64,000 bases of DNA from assembly GCF_001887355.1 (NCBI RefSeq), contig NZ_MPIN01000019.1, positions 96,174 through 160,173 on the forward strand. Direction: 5' to 3'. Shown here in pieces: positions 58,901-64,000 of the stretch. A model generated the notes under the pieces. It did no database searches, was not told the origin of the DNA, and saw nothing but the letters and a program-made list of their open reading frames with translations. Each line of letters begins with the position of its first letter. Position 1 is the stretch's first letter. Position numbers and translations under genes: made by a program. The DNA is from Cystobacter ferrugineus. GTDB taxonomy: Bacteria; Myxococcota; Myxococcia; Myxococcales; Myxococcaceae.

Positions 58901-59645
58901 CGCTCGGGCGGCCGCGGTTGAGTATCACCCGGTTGTCCTGCCGGTACAGGAGCATCTCCCAGGCGAACAGCACCCCACAGGAGACCCCGAGCATCAGGGC
59001 ATACGAGACGGCCCGTGACACCCACGGAACCGAGCCCCGCCATCCGAGCAGCAACAGCCAGGCGAGCAGCAGCCAGAACAACAGCACCAGGACGAGGAAC
59101 GAGAACGCCGCGAGGAGGGAGGGAAGGACGGCACTCAGGGCCGCGACGAGCATCCGGCCCGTGTCGAGACTCATCAATCCCAACCGGGGGCTCAGGAAGT
59201 TGCTGAACTCCCGCAGGTGACGCACCTCCGCGAAGCGTGCTCCGCGAGCGCCCTGCTCCTGGGACATGGGGAAGAGCGCGGCCTTGTCCTGGGAGGTGGG
59301 CTGCCCCGAGTTGTAGTGGCGCCACGCCGTCCAGAACCCCCCGATGTACCCCCCGCCCGAGACGGTGGAGAGGTAATCGAACATCTCCAGCAACCCCAGT
59401 TGTTGCAGGCATTGCAGCAGACCCAGGTTGAAGGTCGCGCTGCGGATACCTCCTCCGGACAGGGCGAGCCCGCACAGGTCACGCCGTGGACCGGTGATGC
59501 CGGGCTCCGCGGGGGCCGGGGCGCCGTCCGGGGAATCAGCCCGCTGCGCCAACCGGCGGGCCTCCTCCAGGTATTTCCTCTCATGATCCAGGAGTTCGTT
59601 GAGACACGAGGCATCGTCCTTGCGGGGAACAGGGGGGCCATCCAT
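55926..59645 (-). CDS. Very large patatin-like phospholipase with membrane helices inserted in the domain
   Basis: 1239 residues. The oxyanion loop LALSGGGIRSATFNLG (~60-75) and serine motif YLSTVSGGGYIGGFW (~90-105) start a patatin domain. Residues ~165-500 then carry around nine hydrophobic helices (ALSAVLPSLLAAFSFLVLVL, YALMLGVSCGVLFAWEMLL, LLAYTLLALSLLGAVMLVL). The domain resumes at ~510, with SVGPEWKSWE, and the catalytic Asp at DVLLSDGAHFENLALYELV (~665). Patatins cleave acyl chains from lipids; this one is membrane-embedded. The C-terminal 390 residues are unassigned, with a WRMRP repeat near 1110. Related DNA: an Imm26 gene lies upstream of a second copy of its first codons (62648-62740), so it may belong to a toxin-immunity system. 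Confidence 0.85.
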   Translation of the reverse strand: MDGPPVPRKDDASCLNELLDHERKYLEEARRLAQRADSPDGAPAPAEPGITGPRRDLCGLALSGGGIRSATFNLGLLQCLQQLGLLEMFDYLSTVSGGGYIGGFWTAWRHYNSGQPTSQDKAALFPMSQEQGARGARFAEVRHLREFSNFLSPRLGLMSLDTGRMLVAALSAVLPSLLAAFSFLVLVLLFWLLLAWLLLLGWRGSVPWVSRAVSYALMLGVSCGVLFAWEMLLYRQDNRVILNRGRPSANPDDAQEREGRRFGYYLNATLLAVGAVFLLWQWLVHAHHEKDQALHVAWLRAAMDEHSWRERLYVFDPAIAWVGAAGALVLLRSLGSRFATAWMQRTDRAAMGRVISRLLLLACCWSVFSCFWLAGRLLREFLLTSSMSDVYTLWQTGAAAIVMALSAAFAKLQQLFSRRTTRPVSPTTSSRVRAHLPQLLAYTLLALSLLGAVMLVLRAMDNAWLPLLVGAAVALTALTLLFFDANSVGLHAFYRDRIARTFIGAAHGQGPGQTELHSLDDFTLDRLEPQPGPLHLICCAANDLSSIDPMANLYRGADSAVLSSTGFSVGPEWKSWEKIRQEGGRVPTLASAMTASAAAFNSHMGSMSMRLGPAVTFLMTAFNLRLGLWWPHPTRARRCWYERLCVGLPFYKELLGRSRAKGRDVLLSDGAHFENLALYELVRRGCRFIIVSDCGMDADTSFDDFANAVRRIREDFGVELRIDLSPLRPDGTTGLSRRTVVAGDLEYPDGSSGVLLLIKPSLLGNEPPDILQYKTRNAAFPHETTGDQFYDEAQWEAYRRLGEHTALTVFRSVRGEMESGRMLAAARLFARARHEWLPVPPGYEERFPRLVERATALDQLLEGPGARKLFREIFKEITELDRRAKERPRPAGSGASPLVSEAGPKPTPQELTEALHMIRRALLFMEEVFLTEQLDTHYNHPAYLGVVNYFARWGYAPLLRTWWPLLKTLHSPRFTRFLEERFSLPTMELADVGQLGRREEGFAMSCWVAQGGRKPRPHEHLLSYILHLPHGGRPEYPIQAAQLIVRTSHVRDGKARPLLWSGGGGPERRVVLWQGDDFYVPPGLWGVGIGEDFLRLITAGPHMRESVEPWRMRPWRMRPWRMRPWRVKPWRAKPESVEPGVVLAVRLQVDREATAARQKWWADALHLYDAEGFAEPGPELKQWLVGLEPELDQDAAMPWAKKRNEHWKSLWLTRLYQPTREAAARREEPFEAESTPGLH
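56251..56325 (-). repeat. Five tandem 15-bp units in the patatin gene
   Basis: Five 15-bp units follow one another, two identical (ATGCGCCACGGTCTC at 56281-56295 and 56296-56310), the others differing at two to four bases. On the coding strand they give (R/K)PWR(M/V/A) pentapeptides, and the block is flanked on both sides by SVEP. Slippage in length would stay in frame. Confidence 0.85.
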
Positions 59646-59825
59646 GAAGTGTCACGGTAGGCGTCCCAAGGACCCGGGCCGAGTGTCCCCAAGGGCCGGA
59701 GAGCTTGAAGCACCGAACGGTCATCCCGCCTCAGAATCTGAGGCCGTCATTTCAGCATCCTGTCTCGCAGCTCTGCTTTCATCCGCTCCAACGCGGCATT
59801 GGGCCGCCCCATGAACGCATCCAGC
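59624..59825. repeat. Direct repeat, copy 1 (Imm26-patatin junction)
   Basis: About 200 bp shared with 62719-62918. The last 89 bp (59737-59825 against 62830-62918) differ at one base only; the rest is ~85% alike with small gaps. It contains the patatin start codons, the spacer before them and the last ~25 codons of an Imm26 gene. The two copies bracket the SitA-type cassette. Confidence 0.85.
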
Positions 59826-59826
59826 C
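59747..59826 (-). pseudogene. 3' fragment of an Imm26 immunity gene
   Basis: Codes LDAFMGRPNAALERMKAEL and the closing RDRMLK, identical to the last 25 residues of the complete Imm26 gene at 62840-63310. The rest of the gene is gone, its place taken by the truncated DUF2381 gene. This marks the left border of the inserted cassette. Confidence 0.75.
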
Positions 59827-60473
59827 TGAAGAGAAGTGTAACGGTGCGCTTCGCGGATGGCGCGGCTCCGGCAAGTGCAACCTTCTGGCTCGTGGGCCAT
59901 GCGGCAATGGGGGCGCGGCGTGTGGAGGTGTTCCGCCAGCCGCGCCCGGCGGACGTGCTCAAGAAGGAGAGAGACGAAGCACAGGCCGAAGCGCGCCAAT
60001 GCCAGGAGGACAAGGCGCGGCTTCTGGCCGAGCGCAAGGAGCCCGGCGGACTCATGGGCGCCGCATGGCTGGAGCGTGAAAAGCCGGTTGCGTCAGACAA
60101 CATTTTCCAAGGCTTGAAACCCCACCCGGCAAACGCACTACAGACAGAGAAAGCCCAGAGCTACAGCCACCCGGGAAGTATAGCGATGAGGCTTCAACTG
60201 CTAACCCCTGGCGCCGAGTCCTGGACAGCGGCGGGGGCTGAGTTGAAGGACTCGGCGGGCGTGGAGGTGGAGCTTTCCGCGTGGCAAGAGTCGGTCATTG
60301 CCCCTGGTACCCTGGGCTTTGTAGTGGTGGGCGCCGAGAGGGAGCCGGGGCAACTCACCTGCCCCTGCACCCTCAAGCTGTGGGAATCGCAGGGGCCCCG
60401 CACCGTCCCCCTCGGGAACGTCACGTTCCCGCCTGTAGAGCAAGTGAGCGAGCAAGGGAATGCGCGTGAGTAG
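59811..60473 (+). pseudogene. DUF2381-family (TIGR02268-like) protein, 5' truncated
   Basis: The frame starting in the repeat reads SVTVRFADGAAPASATFWLV, then VEVFRQPRPADVLKKERDEAQAEARQCQEDKARLLAE and ends before SitA. I recognise this as the second half of the myxobacterial DUF2381 family: RFADGAAPAS...FWLV followed by the Gln/Cys-containing helix and a beta-rich end. The family's signal peptide and first ~100 residues are missing and replaced at ~59826 by the tail of an Imm26 gene on the other strand. Probably non-functional. In intact loci such a gene may accompany SitA-type toxins; its role is unknown. Confidence 0.7.
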
Positions 60474-60628
60474 TGCCGCCGCTCCATCCGGCCCGAGGGA
60501 AACACAACCTGCCTGATGGGCTCCCGGTGCCTCACCAGACCCGGCGTCTTGACCGAGCTGTCTTCCACTCTCTGTAATCGGCGGGTTTGGCCTTCCAGCT
60601 CGGGCGGCTTGCCCGGAGAGGTGCGGCA

Positions 60629-62062
60629 ATGTCTAGGCGTTCTGTCGATACTCGCCCCGTGGACACTCGGCGGCCCTTGCGCGTGGGGGCGCTGGCGCTG
60701 GCTGCGCTGATGCTGTTTACGGCGTGCACCACGGGGGCCCCCATGGGCGCGGCGTACCGTTACCCCCCGAGCGCGCCGCACGACTCGCCCGAGACGTGGG
60801 CACTGGAGTCGGAAGCCGAAGGCGGGGGCCGGGAAGAGGCTATATTTACCAAGCTGCCCACGGACTTCGCGCCGGTTCAGGTGAGTGATGCCGAGTTTTC
60901 GGCAACCATGACAACGCTTTGGCTCAACATGCCGCTTCGGGTGGCCGCGTCCCGCCCCCCGTTGTATGTGGGCCGTAGGCTGGCGTTGGCTTCCGCGCCG
61001 TTGAGAGGCAACGCTTGGCAATCAGACCTGGCCCGGTCCTATGGGCGGTTTTGCGAGCGGTGCGGCACTCCAGGGGATTGTCTGACTCTGTTTGAAGATG
61101 GGTCCCGCTTCCAGGATGATGACATGCGAAGCCTTGCGCTTGCCCTGGCGGTTGGGCCAGCCCTGGAAGGCGTAAACGCGGAAGTGCGGGCCATGCTCGA
61201 TCCTGCACGAATGCTCGCGATGATTAGCATTGGCATCACGGCTTATATGGCGCTGCTGTTGGCGCCAGTGCCCGAGCCGATAACAAAGGGCGCGGCCCTG
61301 GTGTTTAGCGCCGCCTTGTGGGGCTATCTCGGTTATGAATTCTTCGACCTGCTGCGGGCCTATGCGCAGCTTTACGAAGATGCGCCCCGGGCCTCTACCT
61401 TTGCGGAGTTGCGCGAGATTGGCGAGCGTTTCGGGCGTGTCATTGGCCCCAACAGTGTGCGGATTCTCGTCATCGTTGGGACGGCGGCGATAGGTGAAAC
61501 GATGGCCCTTGCTTCCAAGGCCCCGAAGCTCCCCGGATTCACGCAAGCCTCGGAGAGAGTCGCAACTCGTACCGGGTTGGGCCTGCTGGAAACGGCAACC
61601 GGAGCCGAGCGCCTTATTGTCTCTGTGCCAGAGGGGACGATCCGCGTGGTGTTGGCGCCTCATGCCGCGGCCATGGTTGCCCGGGGCGTTGGTGCTGGGA
61701 ATCCTGAGCCAAGTCGGGGTAAGCTCCTTCCGAACGGACACAGGGCGTGGGGGTCATTTGGTGGCTTCAAGTCAGCTATGGGGAAGGCGGGCCCCGGAAA
61801 GGAATGGCATCACATCGTGGAGCAGACTCCGGGCAACGCGAAGCGGTTCGGGGGCGAGGCCCTGCATAACACCGAGAATGTCATCGCACTAGACAAGGCG
61901 ATTCACACAAGGGTTAGTGCTCTCTTTTCTAGAAAGGTGCTTAGGATTACGGGCTCAAGGATTCTGACGGTGCGGCAGTGGCTCAGCACCCAGTCCTATG
62001 AGGCGCAACGGGAATTTGGCCTGCTGGCCATTCAGAACGTCAGGAACGGTATTTGGCCATGA
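60629..62062 (+). CDS. SitA5-like polymorphic lipoprotein toxin with WHH nuclease-type C-terminus
   Basis: 477 residues from ATG 60629 with GGAGAGG upstream (an in-frame TTG at 60587 is less likely). Signal LRVGALALAALMLFTAC ends in a lipobox (Cys33). A middle region of ~300 residues includes hydrophobic helices (~195-245, AMISIGITAYMALLLAPVPE, then ALVFSAALWGYLGYEFF). The C-terminal ~86 residues carry KEWHHIVEQTPGNAKRFG and HNTENVIALDKAIHTRVSAL, a His-rich HNH/WHH-type nuclease end, the variable warhead of such toxins. SitA lipoproteins of Myxococcus pass between sister cells by outer-membrane exchange and kill those without immunity (published). The immunity gene overlaps its stop (ATGA). 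Family naming is by pattern. Confidence 0.85.
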   Translation: MSRRSVDTRPVDTRRPLRVGALALAALMLFTACTTGAPMGAAYRYPPSAPHDSPETWALESEAEGGGREEAIFTKLPTDFAPVQVSDAEFSATMTTLWLNMPLRVAASRPPLYVGRRLALASAPLRGNAWQSDLARSYGRFCERCGTPGDCLTLFEDGSRFQDDDMRSLALALAVGPALEGVNAEVRAMLDPARMLAMISIGITAYMALLLAPVPEPITKGAALVFSAALWGYLGYEFFDLLRAYAQLYEDAPRASTFAELREIGERFGRVIGPNSVRILVIVGTAAIGETMALASKAPKLPGFTQASERVATRTGLGLLETATGAERLIVSVPEGTIRVVLAPHAAAMVARGVGAGNPEPSRGKLLPNGHRAWGSFGGFKSAMGKAGPGKEWHHIVEQTPGNAKRFGGEALHNTENVIALDKAIHTRVSALFSRKVLRITGSRILTVRQWLSTQSYEAQREFGLLAIQNVRNGIWP

Positions 62063-62535
62063 TTGATTTGCAAGGTCTTGTGGCGGAGTTTGCGCGGCAT
62101 GTACAGGCAGAAACCGAGGCGGCTTGGCGGGGCGATTCCAAGACGGCGAACAAGCACGTTGATCAGTGCTTGGCCGTGTTTGACAAACTGCGGGCTCATG
62201 GTGACACCGGACGGGATGCACTCGCGGTACTCTTCACGCACCCACGAATGGACGTGCGTGTGTCAGCGGCAGCGCTGCTGTTGCGCCATCGCACGGCGGA
62301 AGCCAAAGCAGTTTTGGAGGAAGCAGCGAAGGGCAAAGGACTGGTCCCTTTTGAAGCATCCCAGGCGTTGAAACGCTGGGAAGAGGGTACATGGGCCCTA
62401 GACCCTGCCGACGATGATGCGGGGTCGCCCGAAGCGACCGGCCCGGCAGCGCCTAGCAAGCGCAGCCGACCGCGCACGGAGCGCGCCGCTCCTGACAAAC
62501 GGAGGGGAAGCAAGCGGGACAAACGCGGCGGTTGA
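62059..62535 (+). CDS. DUF2019-type immunity protein for the SitA5-like toxin
   Basis: 158 residues; ATG overlaps the toxin stop as ATGA. The sequence is helical: DLQGLVAEFARHVQAETEAA, LAVFDKLRAHGDTGRDALAV, HPRMDVRVSAAALLLRHRTA, AKGKGLVPFEASQALKRWEEG, the HEAT-like DUF2019 pattern found beside myxobacterial toxins. An unusual last ~35 residues are Lys/Arg-rich (SKRSRPRTERAAPDKRRGSK). No signal peptide: it acts in the recipient cytoplasm, presumably by binding the nuclease end. It appears intact. Confidence 0.83.
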   Translation: MIDLQGLVAEFARHVQAETEAAWRGDSKTANKHVDQCLAVFDKLRAHGDTGRDALAVLFTHPRMDVRVSAAALLLRHRTAEAKAVLEEAAKGKGLVPFEASQALKRWEEGTWALDPADDDAGSPEATGPAAPSKRSRPRTERAAPDKRRGSKRDKRGG

Positions 62536-62632
62536 TCTTGAGAAGAGCGCGCCAGGGCCGGGCAGGCGAAGCTCGGGCCAGTGGAGGCCACCAGGGCACG
62601 ACCGCAGACACAGTGGGCACTTTGGGCCGTAC

Positions 62633-62649
62633 AAGGTGCCTGACACCTT
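62633..62649. repeat. 17-bp palindrome at cassette border
   Basis: AAGGTGCCTGACACCTT is a 6-bp inverted repeat around CCTGA. Similarity to the patatin gene (62648-62740) stops exactly at it. The GTGCCTGACACC core is a motif I know from REP-like palindromes in other bacteria, so it may be a recombination or transposition target. Confidence 0.55.
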
Positions 62650-62740
62650 CTTCGGCCTCGTCCAGGAACTGCCGTTCATGCGCCAGGAGACGGTCGAGCC
62701 GCGAGGAATCTTCCTCGAGGGGAACAGGGGGGCCATCCAT
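62648..62740 (-). pseudogene. 5' fragment of a second patatin gene
   Basis: Thirty-one codons from ATG 62740: MDGPPVPLEEDSSRLDRLL and AHERQFLDEAEE, against MDGPPVPRKDDASCLNELLDH of the complete patatin gene at 55926-59645. After codon 31 the frame enters the palindrome and unrelated DNA. The start region and spacer lie in the direct repeat; codons 8-31 are clearly diverged between the copies, so the duplication is not recent throughout. Confidence 0.75.
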
Positions 62741-62918
62741 GAAGTGTCACGGTAGGCGCCCCGAGGACCCGGGTTGAGTGTACCGGGGGCCGGAGAGCTT
62801 ACGGCACCGAACGCTCACCCCGCTTCGAGTCTGAGGCCGTCATTTCAGCATCCTGTCTCGCAGCTCTGCTTTCATCCGCTCCAACGCGGCGTTGGGCCGC
62901 CCCATGAACGCATCCAGC
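62719..62918. repeat. Direct repeat, copy 2 (Imm26-patatin junction)
   Basis: Second copy of the ~200-bp segment at 59624-59825, same orientation. It carries the start of the patatin fragment, the spacer and the last codons of the complete Imm26 gene. 88 of the 89 bases at 62830-62918 match copy 1. Confidence 0.85.
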
Positions 62919-63310
62919 AAGCGCTTCTCGACTCCATGCGGCTCCCAAACCGCCGAGGGCTCAAGCCCTATACACTCGTGAGGCTCCGCATCTCTAACAT
63001 TGCCGAGGGTATCGAAAATCGTACAGCGGCCGAAGGGTCCCACTTCTTGCCTGTATTGGACGATAGGTTGAGTGAAATGCTCTTCAAGCGCTCTCCACCC
63101 GATGAACTCCCATGAGTCCGGGTAGGGGCTGCGAACGACTATCTTGAAGAGAATTGGCTTTGATGCGATTCTGCCTAGCTCTGACTCTGGAGTGGTGGTT
63201 CTGTAATCGTAGAAGGCATCGAAAGGTGGTTCGAGCGTCCTCGCATGGCCGAATGAGCCATCAGGCAACGGAATCCTCAAGAACGACCCTGGTTTGTACG
63301 TGGATTTCAT
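62840..63310 (-). CDS. Imm26-family immunity protein
   Basis: 156 residues. STYKPGSFLRIPLPDGSFGH, EPPFDAFYDYRTTTPESE, SKPILFKIVVRSPYPDSWEF and GLEPSAVWEPHGVEKRLLD follow the Imm26 (PF15428-type) order: an SH3-like first strand pair, the xKPxLFKI strand and the C-terminal VWxPxHVExRL helix. Imm26 proteins protect against polymorphic toxins, acting in the cytoplasm. The ATG overlaps the stop of the disrupted lipoprotein gene (63307) as ATGA, so that lipoprotein is the probable cognate toxin. The gene is intact although the partner is broken and a promoter may now have to come from the IS21 end. Confidence 0.83.
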   Translation of the reverse strand: MKSTYKPGSFLRIPLPDGSFGHARTLEPPFDAFYDYRTTTPESELGRIASKPILFKIVVRSPYPDSWEFIGWRALEEHFTQPIVQYRQEVGPFGRCTIFDTLGNVRDAEPHECIGLEPSAVWEPHGVEKRLLDAFMGRPNAALERMKAELRDRMLK

Positions 63311-63753
63311 CCCTTAGTGTCCTGTTTATGGGTGGAGTTGACCCCAGCGCATACCTCGCCGTCAGCGGAACGGTGAATGGAGACATGCAGCTCAATGGCC
63401 ATGGAGGACCCGGCGTCTCTGGCCGCATATCTGCCCTGCATCCAACCCAGGGCATCGCCGAAGTGTGTCCCGTAGAACCTGTCCGCGATGGGGCTCTCCG
63501 TCCCGTTGAGGGCCACCGTGACGGTCAGGCAGACCAGAACCACGCCACCGGCCGCCGCGAGGGTGGCGCCTCCCGTCACGAGGGACTCCGTTGCCGCTGC
63601 GCCGGTTGCGGCCTTTCCCGCTGCGGTGCCGCCCTGTGGCACCAGCCGGAGAGCGCCGCGGGCAACGCCATTGCCCAGCCCCTCTCCAGCAACCCCTCGG
63701 CTTGCGTGGCGCCGCTACACCCCACGAGCAACAGAAAGGACAGCAGCGCCAGC
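63307..63753 (-). pseudogene. Lipoprotein (predicted toxin) gene, frameshifted and cut by IS21 element
   Basis: Near 63720-63752 one frame gives a lipoprotein signal, QLALLSFLLLVGCSGATQAEG, but no start codon before it: instead the repeated end of an IS element follows at ~63754. From ~63678 the coding continues in another frame: GLGNGVARGALRLVPQGGTA, TESLVTGGATLAAAGGVVLV (a membrane helix) and GTESPIADRFYGTHFGD down to the stop at 63307. One extra C at ~63678 (GGGGCCTGG for GGGGCTGG) would join the frames as LLERGLGNGVARG. So two lesions. The remaining ~150 residues match no toxin I know; the toxin label rests on lipobox plus ATGA-coupled Imm26. Confidence 0.6.
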
Positions 63754-63804
63754 TGCTCAGCGACAACTACACCTCCCCATCAACGACAACTACACCTCCC
63801 CATC
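63754..63804. mobile_element. Left end of IS21-family element with repeated 21-bp sites
   Basis: Two identical 21-bp units, each beginning CGACAACTACACCTCCCCAT, lie at 63761-63781 and 63784-63804, 23 bp apart. Multiple short repeats near the tips are characteristic of IS21 ends (transposase sites). The tip is probably the TG at 63754, inside the signal-peptide codons of the lipoprotein gene. The target duplication cannot be checked because the right end is outside the window. Confidence 0.6.
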
Positions 63805-63861
63805 CAGAGTGACGGCAGCCGTCGGTAGAAACCCGGTGACTTCCGAGGTTCGGATGGGCGG

Positions 63862-64000
63862 GTGAGGACGACGGATGCCCAGGTGAGGAAGCTGATGGAA
63901 GAGATGGCGAAGCACGGTCGCCTCGGGCTGGCGTCGGCCCGGGCGGGGATGGACCGCAAGACGGCACGCAAGTACGTGAAGGAGGGGAAGCTCCCCTCGG
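63862..64000 (+). CDS. IS21-family transposase (IstA), N-terminal part; cut by window edge
   Basis: From the GTG at 63862 the frame stays open to the edge (46 codons): VRTTDAQVRKLMEEMAKHGR, then LGLASARAGMDRKTARKYVK. This is the N-terminal helix-turn-helix of IS21 transposases, with the RKTARKYV recognition helix; the DDE core lies beyond the window, as would the istB helper ATPase gene. IS21 proteins cut and join the element's ends. It reads away from the disrupted lipoprotein gene. G-rich bases before the GTG (GGATGGGCGG) may serve as ribosome site. Confidence 0.8.
   Translation, partial: MRTTDAQVRKLMEEMAKHGRLGLASARAGMDRKTARKYVKEGKLPS

Overview
The window is high-GC, densely coded DNA with many 4-base start/stop overlaps. 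Its gene content points to a myxobacterium of the Cystobacter/Archangium/Stigmatella/Myxococcus group. The indicators are a SitA-like lipoprotein toxin with a DUF2019-type immunity protein, a DUF2381 (TIGR02268-like) remnant, many small lipoproteins, a dense set of two-component kinases and an NtrC-type activator. The genus cannot be fixed from the sequence alone. No tRNA, rRNA or CRISPR array was recognised.

Layout. 1-6.3 kb: the start of an efflux outer-membrane protein gene (reverse strand, cut by the left edge), small lipoproteins, a Cys-rich membrane protein, and a PD-(D/E)xK-type toxin gene with a +1 frameshift in front of a DUF3396 immunity gene. 6.4-15.2 kb: a signalling block of one membrane histidine kinase, a PAS/GAF kinase + receiver + hybrid kinase operon, a NUDIX gene with a micro-ORF, and a sigma54 activator followed by a candidate -24/-12 promoter at a coiled-coil periplasmic protein. 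16.5-27.8 kb: hydrolase and lipoprotein, beta-barrel and TPR genes, then proA-rsfS-rlmH-rtcB, GST and GNAT genes, and a LysR/ene-reductase/hydrolase unit with a twin-palindrome operator. 27.9-29.3 kb: the decayed remains of a trpE-trpG operon next to a LysE exporter gene. 29.6-39.9 kb: Rieske oxygenase, AraC regulator, phosphotransferase, DUF4287, phosphofructokinase, ComF and a 1228-residue DUF3857/transglutaminase protein. 39.95-46.5 kb: a six-gene reverse-strand run ending in a fused trehalose-6-phosphate synthase/phosphatase. 46.7-55.75 kb: TPR protein, M23 peptidase, CLC channel, a transporter relic, and a YfiR-like/hybrid kinase/TonB-receptor operon.

The right end (55.9-64 kb) is the accessory hot spot. 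A very large membrane-spanning patatin-like phospholipase gene is followed by a toxin-immunity cassette: truncated DUF2381, SitA5-like toxin, DUF2019 immunity. The cassette lies between two copies of a roughly 200-bp segment that carries the junction of an Imm26 immunity gene and a patatin gene. One copy has a complete patatin gene and only the tail of Imm26. The other has a complete Imm26 gene and only the first ~31 codons of patatin. The complete Imm26 gene is preceded by a lipoprotein gene that carries a 1-bp frameshift and is cut in its signal-peptide region by an IS21-family element, whose transposase runs off the right edge.

Taken together, three modules pair a (predicted) lipoprotein toxin with an immunity gene through an ATGA overlap: 3.2-5.1, 60.6-62.5 and 62.8-63.75 kb. 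Two of the three toxins are disrupted while every immunity gene is intact. This is the pattern expected where kin-discrimination toxins are gained, swapped and inactivated under protection of their immunity genes.
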